From assembly GCF_024139115.2 (NCBI RefSeq), contig NC_085141.1, forward strand, positions 65,175,675-65,239,674: a stretch of 64,000 nucleotides of DNA, read 5' to 3'. Positions 1 through 10,506 of this stretch are shown here, one piece after another. The position numbers and the translations under genes are program-made. The first letter of the stretch is position 1. Every line of letters begins with the position of its first letter. Under the pieces are notes generated by a model. That model searched no databases. It saw only the letters and a program-made list of their open reading frames with translations, and was not told where the DNA came from. This DNA comes from Armigeres subalbatus. Taxonomy: Eukaryota; Arthropoda; Insecta; Diptera; Culicidae.

Positions 1-167
1 GCAATTATCAAGAACTTCTTTTTAATTTCAGGAATCCTTAGAATCCTATATGTATCGCTGCGGACTACCAGGAATACGTGAATCTAGTCAGTGATAGAAG
101 TTCGTTCGGACGCTTTTGCTTTTGTTCGTTTATTTCCGAGTGATTTTCTTTTACGTTACGACTTGGA

Positions 168-690
168 GGAAAGCCACTACACGACCCTAAGCCTGGATTC
201 TCTCACTCGGATGAGTCGGTTCGGAGTTCATACACCACAAGCATGAACGACCACATCTCACAGCTTGTCGTCTACCAGGAGCTCACCTTGGTTCACTATC
301 CGTTGGTTATGGAAATAGATTTATCGAATAATCGGTATCAGCAATCTCAACGAAACTATATCATCAAGTCCGAGCACACCTTGGGAAATCGACGAGCAGC
401 TCCACGCCATGCAAGAGGCGCTTTCGCAGTCCCGTGAACAACACGTATCAGCACGTTGCAACGGCTCGTCAGGTTAGCAACACCCTAACTATTGATACAC
501 TCGATAAAGAATTGACTCGTCTGCGAAATGTCTCAGGCAGTAGGCAGTACCAATGTACAGGGCTACCTGCTCTTAAGAAACGTTGCAGCCGAAGGAATTA
601 TCAAAATTAACAAAACGAGAATGATTGGTGGACCTCACAATAAGTGATTTCTCAAAAATAAAAGCAACACTCTCCCAGATAGCTACACAC
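168..690 (+). mobile_element. Jockey-type non-LTR retrotransposon fragment (copy C)
   Basis: A degenerate piece of the same Jockey-like family as the larger copies at 7.5-14.9 kb and 39-43.8 kb. The 64-codon frame at 243-437 carries NDHISQLVVYQEL, which matches NDHISQPVVYQEL of the 42 kb copy. This is the C-terminal part of the APE-type endonuclease. The catalytic S-D-H triad reads L-V-H here, so the enzyme is dead. Homology continues, out of frame, through the linker before the reverse transcriptase to about 690 (compare 9.2-9.4 kb, minus strand). Both ends are truncated and no target duplication is visible. Confidence 0.75.
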
Positions 691-979
691 TCAGTTTTTA
701 TCACTGCAGCTCGGGAAAATCCACACCGCTGTCTACTCAGCAAAATACGAGGTAAAACAAAGAACTTTTTATTATTATCTTCATTTAGGAGATTTTCAGC
801 CCTAGGCCCTCTCCGAAATAAAGAACTGATATTCCGGCAAAAATGACGATTATTAGCTGATTTTCAACAAATTATTTGCTGTCGCTGGAACGAAACGTTA
901 CTTTTACAGAAATTTCGACAAAAAATATGTTTGCTGAGAACTCGGCTGTGCTAATTTCGGTAGATTTGATAAAATTTGA

Positions 980-1247
980 TTATGTCAAGCTCTATCTGGT
1001 AAAAGGGCGAATGTCGCAAGAGAGAATTCTCTTCGTCGACTTCCCCTCATTTGAATAAAAGTGACAAGCAGAGGATTTCTTTGCAGTTTATCACCTCAAA
1101 ATGCAAGTTCGCATTGTTTTCTATAGTTCTGAGGTGATAAACCACAAAGAAAACAGCTGCTTGTCAATTTTATTTAAAAGAGGGGAAGTCGACGAAGAGA
1201 ATCTTCTCTTGCGACATTCGCCCTTATTCCAGATAGAGCTTGATGTA
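980..1247. mobile_element. Palindromic MITE, about 268 bp
   Basis: The two halves are near-perfect reverse complements around position 1113. The left arm runs from TGTCAAGCTCTATCTGG through a GTCGACTTCCCCTC block. The right arm reads back through GAGGGGAAGTCGAC to CCAGATAGAGCTTGATG. No coding capacity is seen. A long hairpin without transposase is typical of foldback MITEs. I could not fix a target duplication. Confidence 0.75.
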
Positions 1248-1316
1248 AGCCATTCTGGAGATTAAGGCTCAAATTACCGTCACACTACAAATCTCACCAA
1301 AAATACGAATGGGTAA

Positions 1317-1572
1317 TCTATATACATAAAAATGAATTTCTGTCTGTCTGAACCTTATAGACTCCTAAACTACTGAACCGATCGGCGTGAAAATTTGTGT
1401 GCAGAGGTTTTTGGGGCCGGGGAAGGTTCTTAGGATGGTTCGAGACCCCTCCCTCCTTTGGAAAGGGGGGCTCCCATACAAATGAAACAGAAATTTCTGC
1501 ATAACTTGAAAACTAAACAGAGAATAAATCAATTTTAGGCGAAACGAAGTGCGTCGGGTCTGCTAGTATTCC
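1317..1572 (-). repeat. Dispersed repeat with AGACCCGACGAACT start (copy 1)
   Basis: Read on the minus strand, this starts near AGCAGACCCGACGCACTTCG and ends in an AATCTATATACATAAAAATG tail. It is colinear with copies at 61990-62240 and 62534-62765 (plus strand). Shared blocks include TTTCTGTTTCATTTGTATGG and TTTTCACGCCGATCGG. Similar repeats are widespread in arthropods. I cannot assign a class (SINE-like, Helitron-like or Penelope-related). The frame overlapping it at 1513-1743 is not a gene. Confidence 0.75.
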
Positions 1573-2582
1573 ATATATTCGCAGGTTCACTAATTTCAGG
1601 AAATTACTAGCATTCGTAAATTTCTTATACGGATCCGCAAATCTGCCGAGAGCTGCGAGGAGAGCTGGCATCGTGAGCCCGTAGGATGAAAAAGTGCTTC
1701 CCGCCTCAGCCACTAGGCTGCATGTTATCAAACCGAAAGCCATCTGTTGTAGAGAAGTGTAATCTTGACAAAGTTTTATACCAAGTATAAAACGGTCATG
1801 AAGTAGCCAAAGAGAATTATTGAGGTTATCACAAAAGCCATTGAGCTATTTATCGTCAGATTTTTTGTTTTCATAAAAAGGAATGTCGCCATGTTGAAAT
1901 AATGATCAACGTTATAGCCGTGATTGAAAAAATACATCAATTACGATCAAATTGATTATTCATTAGTGGAATTAAATTATTTCAGAGGTTTTCTGAAAGA
2001 AGCACAGTTGCTTTATTGAAAACTATTTGAAATTGAAATATTTTGAGCAATTTAGAAAATTATTTAATTTCCTATTTTCATGTGATTATTTGATAATTTC
2101 GAGGCGCGTTGATTTTAAGCTTCTACAAACTCAATATTCACGATAAATTTCGTTGCGCATGTCATTATGCTGTATAAACTACTTAAACAATACTTCATTT
2201 TCAACATCAACCATTAAAATTAAAATCAGAAGCTTCATTTTCCACACATCAGGGGACATTGTTATCTAGTGAAAATAAAAACAAAGGCAATGGAATGACA
2301 ATAAATTTAATCCATAATATGAAATTTAAACAGTTTTATTGTTACTCTTATGATGGTCACGACAACCTCTTATAGAGTATCAACAAATTCAATACAATGT
2401 TTTATTGCAGTTTTATTAGTACTCTTAATACGGTTTTAATAACTTCTTCTATATTGGTCCATTAGGCCGGAAGGCTATCTTAATAATGTTAGGAAGAGGT
2501 TTTGGTGGAGTTATTAGTTTTATTAGCGACTGGTCATGAAAACCTTTTATAGAGCATGATAAATCTTAAAATGTTACTTGGG
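1573..2582. other. AT-rich interval without a recognisable gene
   Basis: About 1 kb of AT-rich sequence with stops in all frames. A short inverted repeat (TTTTATACC/GTATAAAAC) lies near 1772-1790. The stretch at 2330-2570 repeats TTTTATTAGT-like words and may be a decayed element, but no boundaries are visible. Confidence 0.5.
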
Positions 2583-2912
2583 CGTGCTCGTACCATCCCC
2601 AGTAATAAAACCACCCACCGAGGAGAAAAAGTAGTCTCCAGCTGGATGGGAGAAGTATTTTTGTTTCAAAACTACATCATCCAATAGCGAAGACATAATT
2701 ACATCCGGTGCATGTTTCATTCGGTTGTATTTCGCTTTAGTTTTCAAAAAAAAACTGCCTTTTGCAACATTTTTCCCAAGAGGGGAAATCGACGATTTAC
2801 TCTCACGCTCTCTGATATATAAGTTTTGAAACAAAAATACTTCCCCCATCGAGCTGGAGACTACTTTTTCTCCTCGGTGGGTGGTTTTATTACAGGGGGT
2901 AGTACGAGCACG
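2583..2912. mobile_element. Palindromic MITE, about 330 bp
   Basis: The arms are inverted copies of roughly 90 bases. The left arm starts CGTGCTCGTACCATCCCC and contains CCACCCACCGAGGAG and TTTTTGTTTCAAAACT. The right arm is its reverse complement, ending TAGTACGAGCACG. The loop (about 2675-2815) has no coding features. The 91-codon minus frame at 2574-2849 is a by-product of the palindrome. Confidence 0.75.
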
Positions 2913-3577
2913 TGGCTGTCTTTCTCGTCAATGACTGGATGACGGTAATTTGAGTCTTAACCAAAATTCAATCCTCGACTCATTTCTCCTTTGATTCCAT
3001 TCGATAACAATCGCTCTATACAGATTGCTTATAAAACTCCTACAGAGCAGTTTGCCAAGCTGAAGCCCGTAGTCCACTGTTTGTCCTAGTGATAAATATT
3101 AAATCTTGTCATTTTTATCCGGATATCTATCAAACCGATTAGAAATCGACACGGATCGTCAACTTGTAGCAGGTATTCGAAGTGCGTGAGTCAACGTGTC
3201 AGCTCATCACTTGGATCGGTGAGTGACTGACATTGCGGTTCTTTTAAGGCTCTATAAACCGTAATTAATCCGATAATGACGATGATTTCATTAGAATCCA
3301 CACCAATACTAATAAAGTTTTGAACTAAATTCAATATTTTGGTGCTTATTTGCCCACTTACCTCCATGATTGAATTGCTGGAAAAACGCTGAAAACTGTT
3401 TTTTTTCTAGGCCGACATTCGTATTTTTATCGAACGCATACTAACTCCGATCGTTCGGAGCAAACACACCCACTTGATTTTTCACTTGATCTTTTCCCAC
3501 TGTTTCCTTGATTTTAACACTTCTAAAACATATTCACTAACTGAGTTTAAATTTTTTCTTCAATCTTGACTACCAAT
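2913..3577. other. No gene recognised
   Basis: Non-repetitive as far as this window shows, AT-rich, with stops in all frames. Positions 2938-2958 are an inverted copy of 1260-1280 (TTAAGRCTCAAATTACCGTC), just outside the two palindromic MITEs on either side. Confidence 0.4.
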
Positions 3578-3928
3578 TGTCGTAGTCTTTCGTCATATTA
3601 TTCTCATTTGCTGGAAGGATCGCGCTACTTTTACAAGATGGCTAAGATGGCTAACAATAATGCTTGGCTCTGACAAAGAGCCTTTTACATGTTACTCAAC
3701 GCTTCATCCAGCAGAGGGCGGTGCAACCCGCTTGCTCACCGTAATGAAGCGGAGATATCCATAGGTTGACGCCGCCGTCCGCAGTCCGATCGTCTTCCTC
3801 TTCGCTGCTGCCCAAGCGATCCGTCCATCGCTAATAGCTCTAGCTGCATCCAAGAGCGATTCCGAAGCGTCCTGCCTCTAGAGTGATCCGTCACTTTCCG
3901 CGTCCGTCAATAAACTCGATCGTCTACA
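3578..3928 (+). repeat. Possible solo LTR
   Basis: The segment starts TGTCGTAGTC and ends CGTCTACA, so it has TG...CA ends. It is GC-richer than its flanks and has AATAAA about 20 bases before the end, as in many insect LTRs. I see no target duplication, primer-binding site or second copy, so this is only suggestive. Confidence 0.28.
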
Positions 3929-4109
3929 GTAATAGTAGTAAAAATTCATTTTATTTAAGTCAGATTTTGCGGTTTACAATCATCTTACATACTAAGTGGT
4001 TGGCCAATTTGGCCTTTCAGCTTTGGTGTTTATATACAGATTTTTTTTAAAAGTTATTGTAACACGAATTAATGATTTAAGTGTATTATTTCTACGTGAA
4101 GTTAAACGA

Positions 4110-4461
4110 TTTACAATGATATGGAAATGCTAATATCATCTTCCAAACTCAGATGTGCATGTTCATTATAGAATTAGAGACGAAAGTATAGAATTGATGG
4201 TTCCCACTGTCGATTTGAGAGCGAGCGGAGGGCAATATTTGTGATGGCACATATCGCAGTTTGGCAGAAGGAAGGTCGTGCGATATGTGCCATCACAAAT
4301 ATTGCCCTCCGCTCGGTTTCAAATCGACTTCTATAAAAACATTCTTCATGCCTGCCGTATCCTAACGGAACTATCAATTCTATACTTTCGCCTCTAATTC
4401 TATCATGAACATGCACGTCTGAGTTTGGAAGATGATATTAGCATTTCCATATCATTGTAAA
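4110..4461. mobile_element. Palindromic MITE, about 352 bp
   Basis: This is an almost complete inverted repeat. The left end TTTACAATGATATGG returns as CCATATCATTGTAAA at the right end. The inner arms (TGTGATGGCACATATCGCA and complement) meet near 4265. The right arm has a short extra stretch around 4330-4370. The frame at 4174-4416 is a shadow of the palindrome. Confidence 0.8.
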
Positions 4462-6117
4462 GTTGTTGTGTTTTAACATATGGTTTAAATTTCCCAGGAT
4501 GGCCTTGAAGAGGCGCTAGATTTTAAATTTGATAACCTAACTACTAAGGGGCCCTCCTTAGCCGTGCGGTAAGACGCGCGGCTTAAGGTCACTCCTGACG
4601 GAATCCAAGTTTAAAAGTGCTCGCGTTTTCGGGGGCACACCACTCGATACGGTGCACAGCCTTATGTGCCGACACCTTCCTAAAACAATTTTAAATACCG
4701 ATGGCAGTGAGATATTGTAAAAACAAGGCCGAATATATTCAATTACTCAACGCAAAGTAATTTAAGCAATCAACATAAATTAAAAATGTTGCATGTAGGA
4801 ATTGTTGGGTTAATTTACTTTTCATCAATTTAAAAGCTATGTGAAATATCGCATACCCTTATCACGGTTTGGCGAAACCGTCGAAAACAGCTTAGTCAGA
4901 TTTACTAAACTGGAGCGCGGTGGATTGACATGTTCAAACGTATTGGACAGTGCACGATATAGCGGTACATAGCCGCGATCGTCATTGATGATGATGCATT
5001 GGCGCATATGTATAGGACACTAAGGAAAGAATTTGTTTGGGTGAGGAGCGCGGAATAATAACTTAGCCAAAATGATAGAGACAATAAGAGTCTTCATTGA
5101 ATCTACATACACGTATACAGGTGTATTGATTTAAAGGGGTTTGTTGCCCAGTATGAAAAACAGAGAGAACATGATTTTGTTCTTACCAATATAAACTTGA
5201 AAAGAAATATTGATATTGGGGTCTTAGTGGTTCGGGAAAAGGAAGAGCCGACCCGAAGGGGTAATGATTCTTTAGGGAAAGGGGAATTTAATTCAAAGCC
5301 CAGTTGAAAGAAAGAGAAAACAACTGATTGATTGATTTTTAAGAGTATACTTAACATCAAAGAGTAATACAAGCGGTAGCTGTTAATAGCTCGGCGGTAT
5401 GATGCGCTGTTTTACAAAGAACCCATGCTGGGTTCGAATACAGATTTTTAAGTGAATGTTTTCACAACTTCGTTGGTTTAGTAGTATCATGCATTATAAA
5501 ACATTTGGGACTTGTTGAACATTACTCTGTGAGACAGCAATGTTCAAGTTTAAGTGTAAAGAAAGGGGCAGGACTTAGAGATACTCATTTTATACAAAAA
5601 ATTATATGAATTAATACATTAGTAAATTGAAGTAGCCACTTGAATGTGTGCTCGAAATAAGAGAGTTTTAGAGAGTGAAAAGAGAACAGAATTTTTCCAA
5701 GAGAATTTCAAAGGGAACATCCAAAAAAAGGCGGCAAAGTTTCGTAAAGTATGGAAGTCCAATATTAAGGCTGAATTGGGTAATCTATGACAAGAAATTA
5801 AATAACTGTTGAAAAAATTTGGAATAAAAAGGAAGATGTTTCGGAATTTATGGATTTTTCAAATAAGTTGATTAAGCATTTCGTGAAAAAGAACTTTAGG
5901 GAGCATCCATAAAGAATGCAAAGTTAGGTAATCAATGGATGCTAAAAAAATTGAGGATATTTACGAAGTTGAAATTAAAACCACATAGTCTGAACAGATA
6001 AATGTGGGATGAAGAAAATGATTACGTTATTTAAGGATTCTCGGATCTTTCGTGGGGTCCAAAGTCCAGTCTGATGCAATTCATGAAATCATTATGAAAT
6101 TCAGAACTCGGATTGAC

Positions 6118-6155
6118 TATATATACCGTGCGCTTTTCCAAGCTCGGGGTCAGTC
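6118..6155 (+). promoter_or_regulatory. TATA box plus initiator in the candidate LTR
   Basis: TATATA begins at 6120 and the A of TCAGTC is at 6152, a 32-base spacing that fits a pol II core promoter. The initiator is repeated at 6246 by the adjacent tandem duplication, but there it lies too far from the TATA box. Confidence 0.45.
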
Positions 6156-6334
6156 CCAAATATTCAGCAGCACCTTTATTGGAATTCGGCGCTTTCTAGG
6201 TTTCCCTAGCCGGCCTACCGAATACTCCAATTGAATCAGGGGGTCAGTCCCAAATATTCAGCAGCACCTTTATTGGAATTCGGCGCTTTCTAGGTTTCCC
6301 TAGCCGGCCTACCGAACACTCCAATTGAATCAGG
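6147..6334 (+). repeat. Two-copy tandem repeat, period 94 bp
   Basis: The block from GGGTCAGTCCCAAATATTCA to TCCAATTGAATCAGG occurs twice with about one mismatch (AATAC versus AACAC near 6220 and 6315). It sits just downstream of the TATA box and so duplicates the putative transcription start. Confidence 0.9.
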
Positions 6335-7193
6335 GTTGTCCCTTAGACACCTCGACACTCGTGACTAGTGCACGAATCGAGATCTAAGTTTAAATTAATT
6401 AACTTTGTGAAAAAGCATAAGTGAACAGTTAAAAAGTCCGTCGCGGTAAAATCGAAAATCGGTGTAAGAGTCTCTTGATAAGTATCGAAAACAAGTGTTA
6501 GAAACTTGTGAAAACTACATACGGAAAATAGTGCGAAATCCGTTGAAATGGATAATATTTGAGTTTAATTTCTAGGGAAAAAGTGTAATTATAAGAAACA
6601 AGTGTTACATAGTAGAAGAAAAGTATAATTGTAAGAACTAAATAGTGTTACATAAATAAAAAGGTCTTATTCCAATCGTGATTGAGTGTTTGAACAAAAA
6701 ACCCGAAAAACCAGTGCCGCGCCGTCGGCTTAGAACGCTTCATACTTCATTTGTGCGTGAACAATACATCGTAAAAAGGAAGTTCGTTACAACGGAAGCA
6801 ACGCACAACTGTCATTTTTATTTTTTTACGCATGCTGCGACGCAGCAAAACTAAATCAACAAAAATGACAGTTGTGCGTTGCTTCCGTATCGAGTGGTGT
6901 GCCCCCGAAAACGCGAGCACTTTGAAACTTGGATTCCGTCACGAGTGACCTTAAAAGCAAGACCATGCTGGGTTCGATTCCCGGTGCCGGTCTAGGCAAT
7001 TTTCGGATTGGAAATAATTGGGCATAAAAGTATCATCGTGCTAGCCTCATGATATACGAATGCAAAAATGGTAACCTGGCTTAGAAACCTCGCAGTTAAT
7101 AACTGTGGAAGTGCTTAATGAACACTAAGCTGCGAGGCGGCTCTGTCCCAGTGTGGGGATGTAATGTCAATAAGAAGAAGAAGAACCTAACTA

Positions 7194-7460
7194 CAGTAGA
7201 TGTTCGATAACTGCAAGTCATTTAACTGCAATGCTTTTTAACTGCAATTCGATAGTTGCAACAGTTTTGCAGTTATCGGACCGCTAAACCTCAAACTGAT
7301 GTCGATCTCTATGACAGCTGCATTGCGCTGCACATTTACATGCACTTTTATTGCATCTGACGTCGACTGGCAACCGTTTGACGTCTAGAATGCGTTGCAG
7401 TTATCGAACGGTATTCGTTAACTGAAAAGTAAACATTTTGCAGTTATCGAACGGCTACTG
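7194..7460. mobile_element. pogo/Tc1-like MITE, 267 bp, TA target
   Basis: Inverted ends CAGTAGATGTTCGATAACTG and CAGTTATCGAACGGCTACTG are flanked by TA at 7192-7193 and 7461-7462. CAGT termini with TA duplication fit Tc1/mariner/pogo. Inner copies of GCAGTTATCG near 7270 and 7400 may be transposase sites. It landed in the right target duplication of the SINE at 4547-7183. No coding capacity. Confidence 0.85.
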
Positions 7461-7500
7461 TACTATGTACACTAAATATTTACAATAAAAATTTGTTAAC

Positions 7501-8091
7501 CTAGATTGGAACGAGCGCCCTAATTGCTGGTTGGTCCGAAAAGGCCCAACGAACCCTAAACCTTTCCTTGCGCTCACCAACGCGCTCTTGTAATGTTTTA
7601 ATACCGGCCAGACGGTGGACCTCAGAAGTTCGTGTCCTGGGGGGAGTGTTGAGGATCATCTTCAGGAACTTGTTTTGCACTCGTTGGAGTTTCAGATGAT
7701 GAGTTTTAGCGCAGCTCCCCCAGACCGGCATGCCATATTCGATCACAGGTAGAATGATTTGCTTGTAGACAGCAAGCTTATTCTTCAGGGACAATGACGA
7801 CCGACGGTTGATCAAAGGGTACAGTAGCTTCAACAAAACGTTACACTTTGTCACCGTCTTGTCAACTTGTTGCCGGAAAATAAGCTTGCTGTCGAGGGTC
7901 AAGCCAAGGTAGTCGGCCTCATTGGCCCATTCCACAGTCGTGCCGTTGAGGATGATTTTACAGTCCACAGGCGGAACATGTTTAGGGGATTTAGAGTGGG
8001 GGAAAATGATGACCTGAGTCTTCGCCGCGTTGATACAGATCTTCCAGCTGGTGAGGTATTCATTCAGGGTCTCGTTGGAGTTTTGCCACAA
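7501..8091 (-). pseudogene. Jockey reverse transcriptase, C-terminal part
   Basis: A 196-codon open frame. It contains NGTTVEWANEADYLGLTLD, then the thumb region ending LKLQRVQNKFLKMILNTPP and a C-terminal tail, all typical of Jockey-clade reverse transcriptase after the catalytic core. The core lies upstream in another frame: a FADD box encoded near 8115-8170 is intact in this copy. The open frame is probably what has survived since insertion; nothing suggests host use. Copy B carries the matching NGTTVEWANEAD at 43.45 kb. Confidence 0.85.
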
Positions 8092-8220
8092 TCGCTTTGA
8101 TCACTCTATCGTTGTAGACGATGGAGGTATCATCTGCGAACAGAGACAGAATGCTTCCTTCTGGAGGTTCTGGCATGTCGAAGGTGAACAGTTTAAACAG
8201 CAGGGGATTAAGACCCGGAA

Positions 8221-8462
8221 CACATAACATATAGGCATGTTTGCCGTGGAATGCGGTCCTTAGATTATTTTGGAACGCTAGCGAACCTAGCGGTAGAAGT
8301 CAAGCTTTACTGAACAACGCACATAAGACAGAGCAGCATCGCTTGCTTTGCTTTCTCTTTCTGTCGCCCTGGATATACGGGAGTGTCGTTCGTCGATTGT
8401 TGATACACAAAGAGCCAACTTTGAAATTTGCAGTTTGTTCTATGATGTCTATCTGTTTTGTG
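8221..8462. mobile_element. MITE in the Jockey reverse transcriptase, 242 bp
   Basis: CCCGGAA flanks the insert at 8214-8220 and 8463-8469. The ends are imperfect inverted repeats: CACATAACATATAGGCATG at left, and the complement of CACAAAACAGATAGACATC at right. Copy B runs through this site without the insert (near 43.15 kb). The duplication of 7 (possibly 8) bp and the short inverted ends suggest hAT. Copy A also lacks about 90 bases of reverse transcriptase next to the insert. Confidence 0.7.
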
Positions 8463-8469
8463 CCCGGAA

Positions 8470-9387
8470 TGTACTTGCCGACAGGTAATTGTTGACGATT
8501 TTCACCAGGTAACTGGGAGATTGTTGCGTTGTATTGTACACCAGGCCATCATGTCATACATTGTCAAATGCTTTCTCGACATCGAGTAAGGCCATGATGC
8601 GTGTTTTCGAGACAAACTTGTTCCGCCTGAGGACGTTGGTAACCCGAGTTAGTTGGTGTACGGTTGACCGACCGCGTCGGAAACCAAACTGTTCCTCGAG
8701 CAAGATGTTGAGATTTTCGGCAGACTCAAATAACCAGTGATGAATAGCTTTTTCGAATAGCTTGGATAATCCTAAGAGAAGGCTAATAGGACGATAACTT
8801 TTGGGGGAGGAAGGATCCTTCCCAGGCTTTCGAATGGGGATGACTTTCGCTGACTTCTAGGACGATGGGGAGTAGCTGAACCGAAGACACTGATTAAAGA
8901 TCAGCGAGAGGTGCTCAAAGAACGAAGCACTCATGTGCTGATATCTCCAACTCCTCCGAGAAGTCGTTGGGAATCACATGGATGTTGTTGGCATGCTCGT
9001 TGACGGCTGCTTCGTGTGGACTGACGATGTTCTGCCCAAGATTGTGTAAGCTGGATGACCTATTTCAGCGACCTTCTCTGTAGGAGTTATCAAGCGATCC
9101 TTAGAACCATTATTGTCTAGTGGGACCAAAGGTGGAATGGGCCGAGGCTTAGCTTAATCTGCGAGAGTGCGGATCTTTTTCGAGAAATCGTTATTTTTGA
9201 AGTCCACCATTCTGGCCTTCATAATTTTTGTGATTCGATTGCAGCATGCCTTAAGCTCAGGCAGTCCAGTACACTGAAACTGCCTGCGAGCGACATTCCG
9301 CAATCGAATCAAATATTTGGTGAGTGTAGCGATGTTTAAGGAGTTGCTTACCTGCCGAGGCGCTGGTACATGTTGTTCTCGGGCCAC
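8470..9387 (-). pseudogene. Jockey reverse transcriptase, fingers and palm, frameshifted
   Basis: Read on the minus strand in several frames: the pre-RT linker MAREQHVPAPRQVSN (9387-9154), a KVIPIRKPGKDPSSPKSY-like block near 8830, EEQFGFRRGRSTV near 8680, and the motif A segment ALLDVEKAFD near 8590, which holds a catalytic aspartate. These follow Jockey order. Motif A is missing from copy B, so this copy keeps a part that B has lost. Frameshifts and stops make it non-functional. Confidence 0.75.
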
Positions 9388-9389
9388 TG

Positions 9390-9661
9390 AGATCGCTTCC
9401 TAGATGGAACGCAGCTGCCGATCGATTGCTTCAGGCGTTACCGGCCGCGCCGCGTAGTCGACATTGTTGTCCACGCACCTTTGGAACAGGCCCCAGTCGA
9501 CTCGGTGGTAGTTTCGCCGGAACTGCTGTTGCCGATTGACCGAGGAGCCCACTTCCGCCACCACCGGATAGTGATCCGAACTGAGCTCCTGGTAGACGAC
9601 CGGCTGAGAGACGTGGTTGTTCATGTTGGTTATGTATAGGTCGAGGGTTGCGTGGACACCT
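9390..9661 (-). pseudogene. Jockey endonuclease, C-terminal part
   Basis: A frame at 9669-9400 reads LDLYITNMNNHVSQPVVYQ and then SSDHYPVVAEVGS, the C-terminal S-D-H catalytic block of APE-type endonucleases, intact here. It is cut at 9661 by the 3.3 kb insertion. The N-terminal part resumes at 12972 and above. Confidence 0.8.
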
Positions 9662-10010
9662 CCCAACAAACAACGACAAGTTACAAATAAGCATCTAAGT
9701 TGAATTATTGCTTATTTGTAATCTTCATAGCTGAATAATATGGATGCTGAATAATTCGCTAGACTGTGACCGTTCATTTTCGGGTCACAATAGAATACTT
9801 GGTGGGAAGGCCAGTTAGTGGTTTAGCCCAAATAAAACATTGTTATAAATGTCTTGTGTTGTTGTAAATGTCTGAATATTCAATAAATGTCTGTCTCCAC
9901 TTTTTGTAGTGTTTGAGTGATATTTATTTTGTGTTCAGTAGCTTTTGGTTGATGTCTTCAGATTTATTATTTATTTTGTTCGTTTCTTTTACTCCGACTT
10001 TAGTTTATTT

Positions 10011-10012
<2 letters not shown>

Positions 10013-10067
<55 letters not shown>

Positions 10068-10100
10068 TTTTTTCATTAATTTATTTATTTATTTTTATTT
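10013..10100 (+). repeat. (TTTA)n microsatellite
   Basis: About 20 near-perfect TTTA units, with decayed TTTA-like sequence continuing to about 10220. The leucine/isoleucine-rich frame at 9913-10161 is its translation, not a protein. Confidence 0.95.
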
Positions 10101-10476
10101 ATTTATATATCAATTTTTCTGTTCACATAGTTTTCTTTATTTACTTATTTTGTGCATTTGATTATTTCTTTACTTATTTATTCATCCATATTTTATTTAT
10201 TCAATTGCTTATTCATTTATTTGTAATTTTTATTAATTATTGTGCGGAAACAAGTGTTAGGGTATTTTTAATTGTTAAGGCTTAGCATGCAGCCAGTGTC
10301 GGAGTAAACATGTAAATTAGTATAGGATATCAACCAAAATATTTTATAGTGTAAGGTTCCTGTTAGTGTTCGTGTATTCATCATCGCTACTACTATCATG
10401 ATCATCTTCTTGGCCGCCATCATCATCGTCTGGAAATTGCCACGTCATTGGCATGAAATTAAGGAGGAGGGAATGA

Positions 10477-10506
10477 TATAAAAAGGGATCTCCCAATAGG
10501 GTCAGT
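10477..10506 (+). promoter_or_regulatory. Possible TATA plus initiator
   Basis: TATAAAAAGG starts at 10477 and TCAGTC follows with its A at 10504, a 27-base spacing, a little short of the ideal. It may be the promoter of a retroelement nested in the 3.3 kb insertion. Confidence 0.3.

Larger units (their letters stand above)
4653..6791 (+). mobile_element. 2.1 kb insertion, candidate solo LTR
   Basis: The insertion lies inside the TTAA MITE and has TG...CA ends (TGCACAGCC...TTCGTTACA). It is flanked by ACGG at 4649-4652 and 6792-6795, a 4 bp duplication like those of many Ty3/gypsy elements. The MITE copy at 30.6 kb shows the uninterrupted sequence across this point. Inside are TATATA (6120), a TCAGTC initiator 32 bases downstream (6152) and AATAAA near 6655, in U3-R-U5 order. 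No gag or pol is recognisable. A solo LTR of this size would be large but not without precedent in flies. A non-autonomous element is the alternative. Confidence 0.5.
4587..6950. mobile_element. TTAA-flanked MITE, interrupted
   Basis: Inverted ends GGTCACTCCTGACGGAATCC (left) and GGATTCCGTCACGAGTGACC (right) are flanked by TTAA at 4583-4586 and 6951-6954. The arms continue through GCGTTTTCGGGGGCACACC. Without the insertion at 4653-6791 the element is about 217 bp. The same family, also with TTAA flanks, is at 30636-30841. TTAA duplications are typical of piggyBac-like transposition, but no transposase is present, so superfamily is inferred only. Confidence 0.85.
4547..7183 (+). mobile_element. 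tRNA-derived SINE, split by later insertions
   Basis: The head GGGCCCTCCTTAGCCGTGCGG is at 4549-4569. After an interruption (4587-6954) the sequence resumes with AAGCAAGACCATGCTGG, a pol III B-box-like GGTTCGATTCCC, and a body ending GGGGATGTAATGTCAATAAG plus (AAG)n. A second copy is at 59030-59259. The SINE is flanked by a 13 bp target duplication, AACCTAACTACTA: left at 4534-4546, right at 7184-7193 plus 7463-7465 once the MITE at 7194-7460 and one TA are discounted. Confidence 0.85.

Noticed and set aside
4174..4416. 80-codon minus-strand frame
   Set aside because: It lies wholly inside a palindromic MITE and changes with the hairpin arms.
9913..10161. 82-codon Leu/Ile/Phe/Tyr-rich open frame that looks like a membrane protein
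   Set aside because: It is the translation of the (TTTA)n microsatellite.
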